A DNA stretch of 64,000 nucleotides from NCBI RefSeq assembly GCF_036323735.1, contig NC_086025.1, positions 111,550,688 through 111,614,687 of the forward strand, written 5' to 3'. The notes under the pieces were generated by a model. The model made no database searches. It had not been told where the DNA came from and saw nothing but the letters and a program-made list of their open reading frames with translations. Position 1 is the stretch's first letter; each line of letters starts with the position of its first letter. Below, piece after piece: positions 1-11,425 of this stretch. This stretch comes from Rattus norvegicus (lineage: Eukaryota; Chordata; Mammalia; Rodentia; Muridae). The position numbers and the translations under genes were made by a program.

Positions 1-134
1 GGCTGGAAGTCTCACTTCACAGGCTTAGGGTTATGTCTAGTGTTTAAATTCCTAAGCACAGGGCTTCTCCTGTTGTGGGATATTCAAAATGTGTATGGGG
101 GTAAACTATGAAATCTCCCAGAAATAGAGACAAC

Positions 135-138
<4 letters not shown>

Positions 139-185
<47 letters not shown>
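139..185. repeat. (TG)n microsatellite
   Basis: A 47-bp pure TG run. The apparent His/Thr-rich frame across it is an artefact. Confidence 0.97.
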
Positions 186-187
<2 letters not shown>

Positions 188-559
188 GGTCCAACAAAAG
201 AGAAGGAGATGATCGATACATTTGAGTAAGTCACGAGGATTAGGGGAGGGTGGAAAAAACTGGCGGTGGAACCTTCTCGACTTTAATAATGTCACACCTG
301 TCCTTAAAACCTTTACATGGACAGTAGCCCGCCTACAAAGAGAGCTTACAGAATGCACACATGGATCTCATTTACAAATTCCTCAATGCTGTGGGATGGG
401 TGTGTCTAATGAGAGACTACTCCAGTGGAAGGGATGGGAGGTAGACAGAGAGAAGCCAAGGGCCAGGCCACTTGCATCATGGGAGGTTCAAGAGCAAAGG
501 AGAGCAGCCACTTCCTGCCACAGGAGGCAGAGGAAATTGGCCACTGTGTTGTATAAGTG

Positions 560-563
<4 letters not shown>

Positions 564-598
<35 letters not shown>

Positions 599-609
599 CG
601 CGCGCGCGC
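564..609. repeat. (GT)n(CG)n compound Z-DNA-prone tract
   Basis: Twenty-seven bases of GT alternation run directly into nineteen bases of CG alternation, continuing the purine/pyrimidine alternation without a break. Confidence 0.97.
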
Positions 610-1129
610 ATGCACACTTCAGCCTCTTTCTCAACATGTTCCAGCCTCCATATTAACTTCTCTTATGAGCAGAGTACTCTACAGTTTGTAAAGCAAACCA
701 CTTTTCACGTCTAGAAGTCAAAGTACCTAGGCCTGTTGGAGAGTTGACCTTAGGGACTAGGAAAGCATCCTTGAGTGAGGAAGGACAGGGTCACCTGGTC
801 ACCTGGCCCTTGGACATCTCACTGTTGCATGTGATCATGGGTGGGCCCAGAATAGCTGTCCATTCTCTGACCTGGGAACAAGCATGCTTGGCCCTAGAGC
901 CTGTACTGTAGCTTGCCCCTGAGGGGTGACCTTGGTCCTGGCTGATGGTACCATGTGGTGACCTCATATCCAGGCTGGCTTCTGAGCAGAGGGCCAGTGA
1001 CCGTCTGGGAGGGGTGACCACGGGAATTAAGTGACTGAACCTTTCCTAGCTCCCACTTCATAGCATAGACTGGGGCTGAAGTCATTTAATCCTAAAGCCA
1101 TGCCCATGATGAGGATTGCTCAAAGGCTC
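610..1129. other. Unique intronic sequence, nothing recognised
   Basis: GC-moderate, CpG-poor intron without a clear repeat or coding signal. Confidence 0.5.
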
Positions 1130-1410
1130 ATTTTCCAGATGGGGAAACTGAGGCCTAATGTAGTCCACCACAATAGCTGGGTTGGGCAGAGGCAGTATGC
1201 TTCTTGGGACATGGCTCCTGGCTTCTATGCTACACTTCAGGGAAGAGGGTGACGGACATGCTGCACCTCAGTCCCTGCTCTCTGCTACTTGGCTGTGTGG
1301 CCTTGATCAGGTGAATTCACCTCTCTGAGCCTCAGTTCCTTTATTATAAAATCAGTTTTGAGACAGTACCTGCTTCCCGGGGCTGCTCTAAAGGTCAAAG
1401 TGACATGACC
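1130..1410 (+). repeat. MIR fragments
   Basis: 1130-1180 holds a reversed MIR core (GATGGGGAAACTGAGGC). 1272-1410 holds a forward MIR (TGTGTGGCCTTGATCAGG, then CTCTGAGCCTCAGTTCC). Confidence 0.7.
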
Positions 1411-2146
1411 CAAATTAGTCACTTGCAACGGTCTATGACTCCTAAGCACTGTGTGGGGCCTTTTCTTCTTAGGGGTGGAGAGAGGATAGTCAGGTGGCTT
1501 ATGAGGTGGCCAATCAATCAAGAGATAGCACTCCAAATTCTCATCTTTCAGTACCCCAAAACAGAAGCTATGGTCAGCTTTTAGGGTCCAGGGTAGGGGT
1601 GAATTCCATCCCTGGCTCTCGTCTGTTAAGCAATGTTAACTGCTTTCAAGATGGCCTGTCTCGCTGTGTGGAGAATGGACCCAGGAGTTACACCTCATCA
1701 GACACCGTGAGGCCTGCCTGGCTGCACTGATCTGCCAGTTAAAGGTCTGGCCTGTCTGAGCAGTGTGTGGGCTCCGAAAGGCTCAGCTCTCAGCTCTCTG
1801 TGCTGTGAGTCACTCCTGTTTCCTGGCCCTGAGTGTTTCCACAGGCAGATATTTGAGAGTGAGAAGGAGGGAGAAAAGAAAGGCTACACTGTTCTTCCTA
1901 TCCTTAGCAGCAGGGCCGATGTGAAGCCTGCTCTTCCAAGGGACTGCAAGAGCTTCAGACATCGAGGGGGGGATGGCCCTGCCACTCACAGTTGCAGGGA
2001 CAGAGGGGAAGGGTTGTGTTTCCAAGTTGGTGGTCTCCTGGCTCGGGAGATACCAGAGGCCACGGTGGAGTCTCGCTTCAACCTTCGAAGAACAGGCTCT
2101 TATATACTCTCTCTTAAGAAGGCTGCCTATGGGCTATGTGCTGTCC

Positions 2147-2150
<4 letters not shown>
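1411..2150. other. Unique intronic sequence, nothing recognised
   Basis: The 145-residue frame starting at 1765 ends in the following GT repeat and has no family resemblance. Confidence 0.5.
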
Positions 2151-2202
<52 letters not shown>

Positions 2203-2440
2203 GTGTTACTCCTCAGATACCATGCACTTTTAAAATTTTGAGACAGGATCTCTCACTAGCTTAGAGGGTTACAAGTATCACAGACAGGCAGGCTAGTGAG
2301 CCTCAGAGATACGTCTTTCTCCGTCTCCTCAGTGCTGCAATCACCAGTGCATGCTACCATGCTTGCTTCTGAGGGCCTGGGGACCAAGCTCAGGTCCTCG
2401 TGCTTGCGAGGCAAGCACTTAACCGACAGCTCTCCCTTCT
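2151..2440 (-). mobile_element. B4-type SINE (reverse) with (GT)25 tail
   Basis: 2151-2200 is a pure GT run, the expanded CA tail of the element. 2201-2440 shows the B4A landmarks in reverse: GAGACAGGATCTCTCACT, GCTCAGGTCCTCGTGCTTG, CGAGGCAAGCACTTAACCG. Confidence 0.85.
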
Positions 2441-3135
2441 CGTTGATGGGAGTTTTCACAGACACATGGACTTGCTATTCCTAGAACCGTGACCACACAC
2501 TTCCTGCCCTTCCTCGTTTCTGTCTGTGATCAACCTGGACTTAGCAGTGGCAGAAGAGACTGTTCTGGCTGGACTAAGGACCCCTTTTTTAGGAGAGTAG
2601 TGGTGTCTGACACCTGTTACACGCAAACTGGTTCCAAGGTAGCCGTCTCAGGCAGATATCACCATGAAGCTCTCATTGAGAGCTCTCTGAGAGCTAAGCC
2701 ACTCTTCTAAGGCCAGAGCAGACTTTAATTCTAACCCTGCCTTGCTAGGACCACCCTGGGAAGCACAGGTCTGGGGTGCAGTTAGGTACCTTCCACATGG
2801 GACTGCAAGGGGGTGTGGTCTGCACTGGCTGGCTGGCTGGGCTTTGGAAGCTGTGGGTAGCTACTGAGACAGGCGTCATCTACCTTTTCTTGCTTACAGA
2901 GGACGTAACAGAGGCTGAGAGAGGAAGAGCCTCAGCCAAGGTCACGATGCTCAGAAGTGGAAGATGCTCGTAGCCCAGATTCTCCGCCTTCAAATCCGGT
3001 ACTATTTCCTGTACCTTAACTCGCTGCCTGGGAACATCTGTTGGACAAACCTTAGTGAATGTCCTGGAAAAAAGGGGACAGGAATCTCACTTCCCTTGTG
3101 TTGCTTGAGGGAGATATCTCTGTAGCTGCTAATAT
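2441..3135. other. Unique intronic sequence
   Basis: A weak MIR-like trace near 2890-2950; otherwise nothing recognised. Confidence 0.4.
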
Positions 3136-3273
3136 GCATGCGTGTGTGCAAGTGTGCCTCTGTGTTATGTGTGCCCACATGTGCATGAGTTGTGTGTGTA
3201 TGATTATGTGCACTCTAGTGTGTGTGTGTGTGTATTTGTGTGTGTGTGTGCGTGCATTGTGTGCATGTGTGTA
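3136..3273. repeat. Interrupted TG/TGTGCA-rich low-complexity tract
   Basis: Imperfect GT-rich sequence with GCATG and CACATG interruptions, including a pure GT core at 3219-3232. Confidence 0.85.
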
Positions 3274-3359
3274 AAATCACAGAGGCTGACTTCAGTATTG
3301 CCTCCTTTCCTTCCTTTGGTGCTCACATCTCACCGTATCAAACGGCCTCTGCTTCATAG

Positions 3360-4300
3360 GAAAAACCATAATGAATGACTCAAAATAACTCTGCCGAAGA
3401 AAACACAGGTTTGATTTGAATCACAGAGGAAACCATTCGCTTTTAAGTCACCTCTCTCCCTCTGTACTTCCCGGAGGAGGCTTGCAGACTCTCTATAAGC
3501 TCCTTCTAAGTCAAGAACGGTCAGAGCCAAATGATCGATCTGAATGTCCACTGAGCCAGCGTCCATCCCTGTAATTCCGGAACACCACCAAACACTATCT
3601 AGAGGAGAGAACACACCGTATTTCCAGCATCCTGTTCTCTGATGCCCATAGGAAAAGGTATGGTTTCCGATCCTTGTCCTGTCTTGGCGAGCATCTTTCT
3701 AGGGGGTAGGCCAGACCTGTGTGCATAACCACGCTAGCCTATTACAACTCAATCTCACTCATCATCATGATGTATATCAGTCAAGACAGTTCTTAGGAGC
3801 TCAGATGCAGATTTAATCAACGCGCCCTGATCCGATTAGATTTAGTACAGCTCCATACATGGATCCCCAAGGAAACCAAGGGTGGTGAGGGTTATGTTTC
3901 GTTAGAAACTTACTTGACCCACATGTGCTACAAGTGAAGCTCAAATCACCAGAAAAAACATACGGAGGCACAGGCCTCCCCACGCTGCTGCTACCATTCA
4001 CTGGTAACGCAGGTCTACGCGCTGCACAATGCCTCTGTGGAGTGCCACAGCCAAGTTGTGAATTGCACATTCTCCCTTTGCTTTGAGAATGGTTCTATTC
4101 AGCCAAGCAGCCAATAGGAGTTTAGCTGATTAATAAAAGCCCGTTTCTTTTAAGTGTCATTTTAAGTATTATGGTCTGACTGCTCTGTGACTGCGCGGAT
4201 TTGAACAAAGCCAGTTTGGAAGCCGCTAAAATCAATGTGTTACTCAGCTTTATTGACACAGTGTGCTCTGCGGCTGCAAGTCAGGTAACGCTGTCAACAG
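3360..4300. promoter_or_regulatory. Candidate conserved noncoding block in intron 1
   Basis: Unique sequence without recognised repeats. The 4080-4290 part includes CCAATAGGAG, GCTGATTAATAAAAG, a CAGCTTTATTGACAC segment and retained CpGs. It resembles homeodomain-rich noncoding elements, but conservation cannot be tested here. Confidence 0.3.
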
Positions 4301-4664
4301 CTGGAGGGAGGAGATTGGGTTGTGCACATGGTGAGATGCTGGGGGCTGAGGGTAAAGTGACTGCATCCATACTTGATGTCCTAGGCAAAATAAGGCCACA
4401 GAAAGTTCTGGAAGTTTTACTACCCCAAATCCAAATGTGAGTTGACTGGATGTGCTGAAGTACTCTGCTGTGGCTGACCATGACGTGATTTTGGGTAAGA
4501 GTGAGCAAGGCTACTTTAAACCTCATGACCCGTGAGGGGGGTCAGCACATCAATGGAGCCAGGAGGAAGTGGCCCGAATCTCACCGGTTCATCCTATCCT
4601 GGCTGCCGATCCAAGCTCCCATCTCCTTCGCCGTCTGATTGGAGGGAGCCGGCGCACTTTCAAT

Positions 4665-4931
4665 ATCACCTTCTCCTACCCTCTTCCACGCACGTTCACA
4701 TTTGACCCACTTCCCCCTTCTATCCAAAGACTCGGCCCAATTCTCAAGCCTTCTCCCCCACAGTTCTGACCCAATTCTCTCACCATTTCCACAAAGACAT
4801 GACCCAATTTGCCTCCATCCTTCCCCACGCACATGCCGTCACCCCTCACCCTCAGCTCTCACACTACGGCCCCAACCTCGCTTCCACCCGCGGGCTCCAC
4901 GTCACACCTGTTCCTCCCCGTTTCCCCACAC
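4665..4931. repeat. Decayed ~33-bp pyrimidine-rich minisatellite
   Basis: The word TGACCCAATT or a variant recurs at 4703, 4734, 4767, 4800, 4834 (TGCCGTCACC), 4868 (GGCCCCAACC) and 4902 (TCACACCTG), spaced 31, 33, 33, 34, 34 and 34 bp, each followed by a C/T-rich filler. A further TGACCCAATT occurs at 5051. It generates the Ser/Pro/His-rich frames here, which I do not consider genes. Confidence 0.75.
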
Positions 4932-7429
4932 GGACTGGAGCTGGACCAGCTTTCTTCTCCCTGAGGCCACGCCGCCCCCTTCTCATGCACAGGGAAGGTT
5001 CAACTCCACCTTGGCACAGCCTTCTCTCTCCCAGGTGTGTTCCCAGGGATCTGACCCAATTCCCTCACTCCTCAAATCCTGCTCCCACCCTGGACCTCAC
5101 CACACAGCCTCTTCCCAAGGACGTGCCTGGCAGGTCACCTCGGAAATGTCAAGGCCACTCGCAATGCCAGCACTCCCAATTACAGTTCGCAGCCCGGCCC
5201 GGCGCAGGCAATTATCACCGCACCTGCTATAGCCAGAGGAAACCATGCAGCTGCCTATGCCTTCGACTGAGATTCTGTTATTAGGTTATTTTTAAAGAAA
5301 TCATTTTGTTGGCTGCCTATCTGTCAGCACTTGCATTTTTTTCTTAAATAAAAATGGTCTGTGATTAGTGATGGTGGAGCGAGACGGGTTGGGGGCTCAG
5401 GTACCCCACCCAGGGTGGGCGACTTCTCGTGGTCTTGCCTCGGAAGGACCCTTTAGGAGGTGACTAAGGAAGGCTTTCCATGGCCTTCTCATTAAGTAAA
5501 TCATCACAAAAAATGCAATTTGCCCACAGTTAGAAAGGCTACCAGACGGTTGTTAAACATTGCCACTTTGGGAACGGACTTAAGCACGTAAGTACACAAT
5601 GGTGGAGACTGGCAGAGGGAACACTGAAGGGGCCTTGTGGTCTTCCTCTCATCTTGCTTCCTGTTCCCTCCCTCTGTGTGTATGTGGGTGACGGAGACAG
5701 AGAGGTGGCCCTTCCCTTTCTCACCGGAGTCCAGGTGATGCTCAGGGTGGGGTTAGGATTAGGTAGAACTGCTGTTCAGGAGAACCCAGAGTTTCTCTCC
5801 TAGGATGAAGTGATCGCAGATGAAAGGCTTTGGATATGGTGAAGACTAATTCTGAGTGTTCGTGGCTGTGATGATGCTAGTTCAAGTTGTTGTAGAAGCC
5901 ATCATGGTCTTTTTTCATCTTGGCCTTCAACCCAGTCACCATCCCTATTGCCACTAATTATCACACTCAGAGGGTCCGCGTTCATCACCACCATCACACT
6001 CAGAGGGTCCACGTTAGACAAGCACTCTACCACGCGAGCCACATCTCAGCTCCCTTGTTTTTACTCTTCAAGTTTTTATCTGTTTCCTTTCTGAATGTGC
6101 TAGCCGCATGTGCCTTAGCAACTCCCCTTTCCTTCATTTTCCTTCTGTCCTCTCCAGCTCTTCCCTTGCTTCTTCTCATCTCTCCACGCCCCCCCCCCCC
6201 CTTGAGGCTGCCCTGACCCTATGGCCTCTGAGGACGTGCAGCACACTTCCAAAGGCCACACAAAACATGAAGAGCCTGCTTGTTGGAAACCACATGGAGG
6301 AGGCCAGCCAAAGCCAGGAGCATTTCTCTGTGCTCAACAAACAAATGTCTCCATCCAAGTCCACAGTGAATCGAAACAGATACGCGCTCTGCCACAGACG
6401 GAGCTGCACAGCACCCACCCCACAGACTCTGGGCTTTCCAGTCAGAACACATCCCCGGCCTTACTGCTTCTGTTTGCTTTTGATCAAACTCTGACACTGA
6501 TGGACATTTGTGCTGGGAATCCATTTGTGGGCCAGAGTTTAATACCCAGCTCCCCCGATGATTCCTCATCAGATGAGAGAAACACTGTGCAAACATCACC
6601 CAGCTCCTGTGGGTCTTGCCTTGCTCACTCAGTCAGTGGAAATTCCACCACACAGTGTGGGTGAGAATCCAGTGGAATATGGTCTTGCATTAGTTCCTGG
6701 GAGTCCAGCCCGTGTTAGGTGAATGCCCACTGGGTGCCTGCTCCTCTCAGCACGTCATCCCAAATGGGCACCTGGAGCCAGGGCACTTGGATTCACCAGT
6801 TCCCTGAAAGGGCAGGGTATTCCTAGGTGCCCCACACCCCCTTGCTGGCTATTCACTGCTCTCAGACGAGGAACTCGGATTTATTCCCCGGGCCAACATA
6901 AAACATCCTTGTGGGTAAAGCGCAACACCTCAAGTCCAGATCTTTCCTTATGAGTGATGGAGGAGGGGTTGCCCACAGATCTATGTGATCCAGTCAGCAC
7001 GAAGGGTGGGAAGGAGAGAAGGAAATGGCGTGCTTCTGTGACTCTGACAATCTTTAGGCTTGTGGAGAACGTTATTTCGGACCTCACCTCCCTACAGGTT
7101 CCATTTGTCCTTCAGTGGACAGGTACCACAGCTGCCTGCTTCTGGGGTCCACCCCCTCTCTACTCTCTGCTCACCTTTACCACGCTTGGCTCTCAAGGGT
7201 GGTTGATAATTGTGTCAGCGAACTGCGACACAGACAGGGAGAGAGGCAGAACTCCCATGCGATTGGATGAATTTTAAACATTTCAAGACTGTCTTAAGAC
7301 AATTCACGTTCCCATGATGGGGGCGGTTCCTACAGTCTGGCTCATGCCTGGGGAAGACATGGATCCCAGAGTCCATGCTGGAACTGAGGAAATGAACAGA
7401 GGGTACACCAAACCCTGTCCCACCTCTAC
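4932..7429. other. Unique intronic sequence with minor low-complexity
   Basis: 5270-5360 is AT-rich and unique. 5961-6015 has two copies of TCACACTCAGAGGGTCC spaced 33 bp. 6189-6201 is a C run. The 147-residue frame at 6221-6664 has no recognisable domain and appears to be chance. Confidence 0.45.
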
Positions 7430-7520
7430 TTATGAGCTGTGCAATGGGTTACGCAGTTGCTTCAGTTTCCCCATCTACAAAATGAGATTTTAAAGCCAGG
7501 TTCACGTGACTGTAGAGAGG
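7430..7520 (+). repeat. MIR fragment
   Basis: GAGCTGTGCAATGGGTTACGCAGTTGCTTCAGTTTCCCCATCTACAAAATGAG is MIR-like; only the core and the 3' landmark CAGTTTCCCCATCT survive. Confidence 0.65.
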
Positions 7521-7968
7521 ATATAATAAGACAAATTTTAACTACTTTTCTTTCCCTCTGAAACCTTCCTTTTCTTTATATTTTCCAGTTCTTCCGAGGT
7601 TTCTTGATCTAGATTTTTAAGAAATACTTTGAGCTCAGAAGTGGGATACTGAAGCCCAGTGACCTTGGGAAGATAGGCAGGAGAGACCCGTACATAAATT
7701 GAATTGCAGACGAAAGGACAGCACCGTAATTGTGTGGGGTCATTATTAAATAGAAAAGCAAATGATATCAAAATGACAGCAATTGTACGGGAAGCCAGTG
7801 GGCTTCTAACTTCCGGTTTGTTTGTGACTACTGCCCTAGTTCATAATTGATGCTAAATCATGCAGTTATTAAAAGGAAGACATCCAACTTGACAAAGCTG
7901 GTGACAGTGATACCTCATTCCCAGCACGGGAAGTGGCTCTCACTTGCTTTAAGGAAAGCTATGCAAGT

Positions 7969-7970
<2 letters not shown>
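7521..7970. other. AT-rich unique intronic sequence
   Basis: Contains AATGATATCAAAATGACAGC and CATAATTGATGCTAAATC words; possibly a conserved element. No repeat is recognised. Confidence 0.35.

Positions 7971-8028
<58 letters not shown>
7971..8028. repeat. (TC)n microsatellite
   Basis: Fifty-eight bases of TC alternation with one TT interruption. Confidence 0.97.
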
Positions 8029-9404
8029 CAGTTCTTCCTTTCATCCCCCCTCCCCCTCAGGCCATCTGTCCAACTATTAAAATCTCATCAGCTTCATTGT
8101 GAGAATACTTACTTTCTCCAGACTGCCATCCCAAAGGGGGCGCCTGGAGACAGTGAGCTCATGGCTCTTGGGTCCCTCTGAAAGACAGGCATTTACTCTG
8201 GGCTCTTGTTGAGAGGTACCCCATCTTCCCTTCCTGGCTTCCTAATGCTAAATCGACAAGAGACTATGTGATTTATTTCCTGGCCCTGAATTAATGCCCA
8301 GTAATTAGTTTATAGCCTTACTAATGTGTGGACACGTTCTGCGGTGGAAAAAAATCATGATGGCTCTTGTCAGCGGGTTAGGGTCTAATGAGACAGTGCT
8401 TAATCTACAGAAGAAGCACTCTTGGAGTGAAGTTCAACTCTCTAAGTTCAGGATGTTCTTTCTGGATGACACAGGAGGTGATGCTCATGAATCCACGTGG
8501 TCCAGCTGGGATGAATCACAGAAGGGGGACCTGTGCTCTCTTAGACACAGCAAGCATCTGCATTGCTGCCATGCCAGAAATGTCAGCTTGAGAATCTACA
8601 ACTGCCTGAAAGATGGGTCTCTGGGAATTCGAGGGATTCTCCCCTGTCAACTGATGGCACGAGCCCTGTAGGAAAGTTTATGGCAAGTGAGTTTTCTGGA
8701 GATGGCCCACATTTTGTATGGCTGCAATGGGAGCTCTCTGAGAGGCATAGACTCCAACGACTTTGTCCCAGAATGGCTTCTCGAAGCTGAATGCTTTTCC
8801 TGCCACTATTACAGAGCCGAATGAATCCTAGGCATCAGCCCACGCCATTGGGAAAATTTCCTGCAAATCAATATGAAGATGTACTTTGATATAGATGTAT
8901 TAATGACTTTATAGAATTCCCGATTTGACTCAAATAATCTTAGAAAGAATGTTTAAAGAGCTGGTTCTAGTTGCTTTTGCCAGAAAGATGCAATAAAGTT
9001 AGAGTCAAGAATAGAATGTGCCCCCTCCTCACAGAGTAGCAAGCAAAGGCTACATGATAAGGAATACGATGAGCCTTCATAAACTACACCAAGAAAAAAA
9101 TAGGCTTAGGACAGATTTATGATCAAGGAAAAACATCCATTCTAGGTCAGGTCCAAGGATGAAGCCACAGGTGTGCACTATGATAAAGCAAGGCCGTGTG
9201 AAACTGTTGCTTTGAACTTATAATGAGCTTACAGAATGAAACACTGTTTTGAACTTACTATCAATATCCTTCCGTAACTCCTTTTTGTGTAACATTTTAT
9301 CTACGAGGTAATTTCATGGAGAACTTTTATCCAAGAAGATAGAAAAAGGCTGAGAGAAAAATATAAAGTGTGGTTGTTGGGGCTCTGTTCCATCCACCAA
9401 GTGC
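8029..9404. other. AT-rich unique intronic sequence
   Basis: Includes homeodomain-type GAATTAATGCCCAGTAATTAG at about 8288-8308 and an A/T-rich stretch at 8860-9350. The small frames near 8324-8790 look like chance. Confidence 0.4.
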
Positions 9405-9482
9405 ATATATGTATATATGTCTGTCTATATGTATGTACATTTATACACATGTATGTGTGTGTATATAAGCATATATATGCAC
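9405..9482. repeat. TA/TG low-complexity tract
   Basis: Alternating TATATG, TATGTA and GTGTGTATAT words. Confidence 0.85.
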
Positions 9483-9854
9483 TTGTGAATTGATGAAACA
9501 GGTATGTAGCGTGTATATGACTTTCTCTTTCTCCTTTTCCTTTTTCTCTGGCTCATAAAGAGTTAATGAGCTCCTAACTTCTCTCTGGCCAGTGAGGGGC
9601 CCCTGAGTTGAAGAGTAAAGAACCCAGCTAATTAAGTTTCTTTTCCTACTCCCCTACTGCTATCAGCAGGAGTCAATTGTCAGAAGATTTCAGCTTCTGG
9701 CCCCCAGAACAGTAAGAGAAAGTTAATGGCCAGAAGTCATCAGCCTCTGGTCAGCCTATCTGTGCCCCACCTCAGCACCTGACTGTCCTGGTGGATCCCT
9801 GACAAAATGATGTGGGGAGAACCATTTCGTTTGTGGGCCAGACCATCACACACA

Positions 9855-10045
9855 CATATCCATTCCTCTCTGTTTCCTGATCGATTGTGGGTGTGATATA
9901 ACCAGCTGCTTCAAGCTCCTGCCTTGACTTCCCTGTCATGATGAGCTATACCCTGAGCTGTGAGTGAGGGTAAACCCTTTGTCCCTCAAGTTGCACTTGT
10001 CGAGGTACTTCTTACCACAGTGGCAAGGAAAGAAACCAAGATGTC
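9855..10045 (+). mobile_element. Rodent L1/LTR-like repeat fragment (family uncertain)
   Basis: CTCTCTGTTTCCTGATCG, GATATAACCAGCTGCTTC, GTCATGATGAGCTATACC and TTGCACTTGTCGAGGTACTT follow the order of a common rodent interspersed repeat that also appears near 16278 and 52062. I cannot name the subfamily. Confidence 0.6.
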
Positions 10046-11111
10046 ATCTTGAGGGCCAGTGTGTGGTACATTATTCCAAGTCCTGTTTTCCCAGAATTCT
10101 TTGCCACTATGTGTTAAACGAGGCTGTCACCTCTGAGACAAGGTGTCCCCTTTTTCCTCCCCCACCAGGAACTGTCTCCTGAGACACCTAGACACCTCCA
10201 GGAACAAGGACGGTCAGTTGTCTGGCTTCGTGGATTATACATTCACAGATTCAACTAACTACGGGTCAAATATGATTTAAAAATCTGCCTCTACAGTGAG
10301 CTCACTTGGACATTCCCCTTGTCCTTACTTCCTACATGACATCCCGGAATGACTTTTTGCACAGCATTTGAGATGTGCTCGGTGACACAAGTCACCTAGA
10401 GATGTTTTAAGTACATCAGTGAATGCATGTTGAATATTTGTCAATACTGTGTTCCTCTTCCTCCCTCTCTTCATCATCTTCTCCTTTTTCTCCTCCTACT
10501 TTTCTTCTTCCTCCTCTTTATTCTCCTTCCTTTGTTTTCTTAAGAACTTGAGCTTCTTTGGGTTTTGGTGCTAATGAGAGACTTGGGGAGGGTTCTGGAC
10601 ACATTCCCAGGTCGACACAGAAGTGTGACTACACTTCATACTAGGCAGTTGTTTTTTTAGGTTTGATAGACTAAGACAGGGGGAGTAATCACTTCACCAC
10701 AGATGTAGAAGGAGGAGTTAATCTCTATCTCTAATGGGGCCTCAGGGAACAGCCTCCTCTGAAGACCCACAGGGAGTTATGGGAAATCCTCAGCACACAT
10801 CCAGAAGGCCATCCCATCTCACCCCAGACTGTCTATACCATGGTCTTAATGGGAGAACAGACCCAATTCTATGAACTGAGGCCTCTGGATTCCCCTGAAA
10901 GACTATTGAAGATCCAGAGACGTCCATGAGTTGATGCTTAACCTTTCTGCTTTCTTTCCCCTGTTCCTTGGCTGACTTGAGTCAGAAAGCTGGGGTATGC
11001 TGGGGACAGAGGACCAACTATCCACTTCTTTCAAACACAGTGATGTCTATTGTCAGAACGTGGATCTGTAAAATGGGCAAAGCTCACACACTCTCTCTTT
11101 CTCCCTACCCC
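10046..11111. other. Intronic sequence with a pyrimidine-rich patch
   Basis: 10452-10543 is a T/C-rich run (TCTTCC, CTCCTT). The remainder is unrecognised. Confidence 0.5.
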
Positions 11112-11117
11112 TGTGTG

Positions 11118-11149
<32 letters not shown>

Positions 11150-11425
11150 TGCGTGCGCGCGCGCGCGCATGTACATGCATGTGTGATTTCTCAGGCAGTA
11201 TTCATCTTGCATTTGGAAACAGCGTCTGTCATTGGCCAGGGGTTTTCCAGGTATGCTGACACGTCTGGCCCATGAGCCCCAAAGATGCTCCCATCTCTGC
11301 CTTCCCAAGACAAATTACAAGCAAATGCCACCATGCCTGGAGTTTTACATCGGTTTTGGGGCTCAGACTGAGGTCTTCGAGTTTGCAGGCGAGCCCTTTT
11401 ACCCACTGAGCTATCTCTCTAGCCC
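11112..11425 (-). mobile_element. B4-type SINE (reverse) with (GT)n(GC)n tail
   Basis: 11112-11168 is GT, then GCGT, then GC alternation. 11185-11425 carries B4 landmarks in reverse: GCCACCATGCCTGGAGTTTTACATC, GAGGTCTTCGAG, CCACTGAGCTATCTCTCTAG. Confidence 0.8.

Noticed and set aside
4639..5284. Open frames of 161-197 codons rich in Ser, Pro and His
   Set aside because: They sit on a degenerate pyrimidine-rich minisatellite, overlap in different frames and show no domain; low-complexity artefact.
6221..6664. 147-codon plus-strand frame and overlapping 126-codon minus-strand frame
   Set aside because: Mutually overlapping, no domain and intronic; treated as chance.
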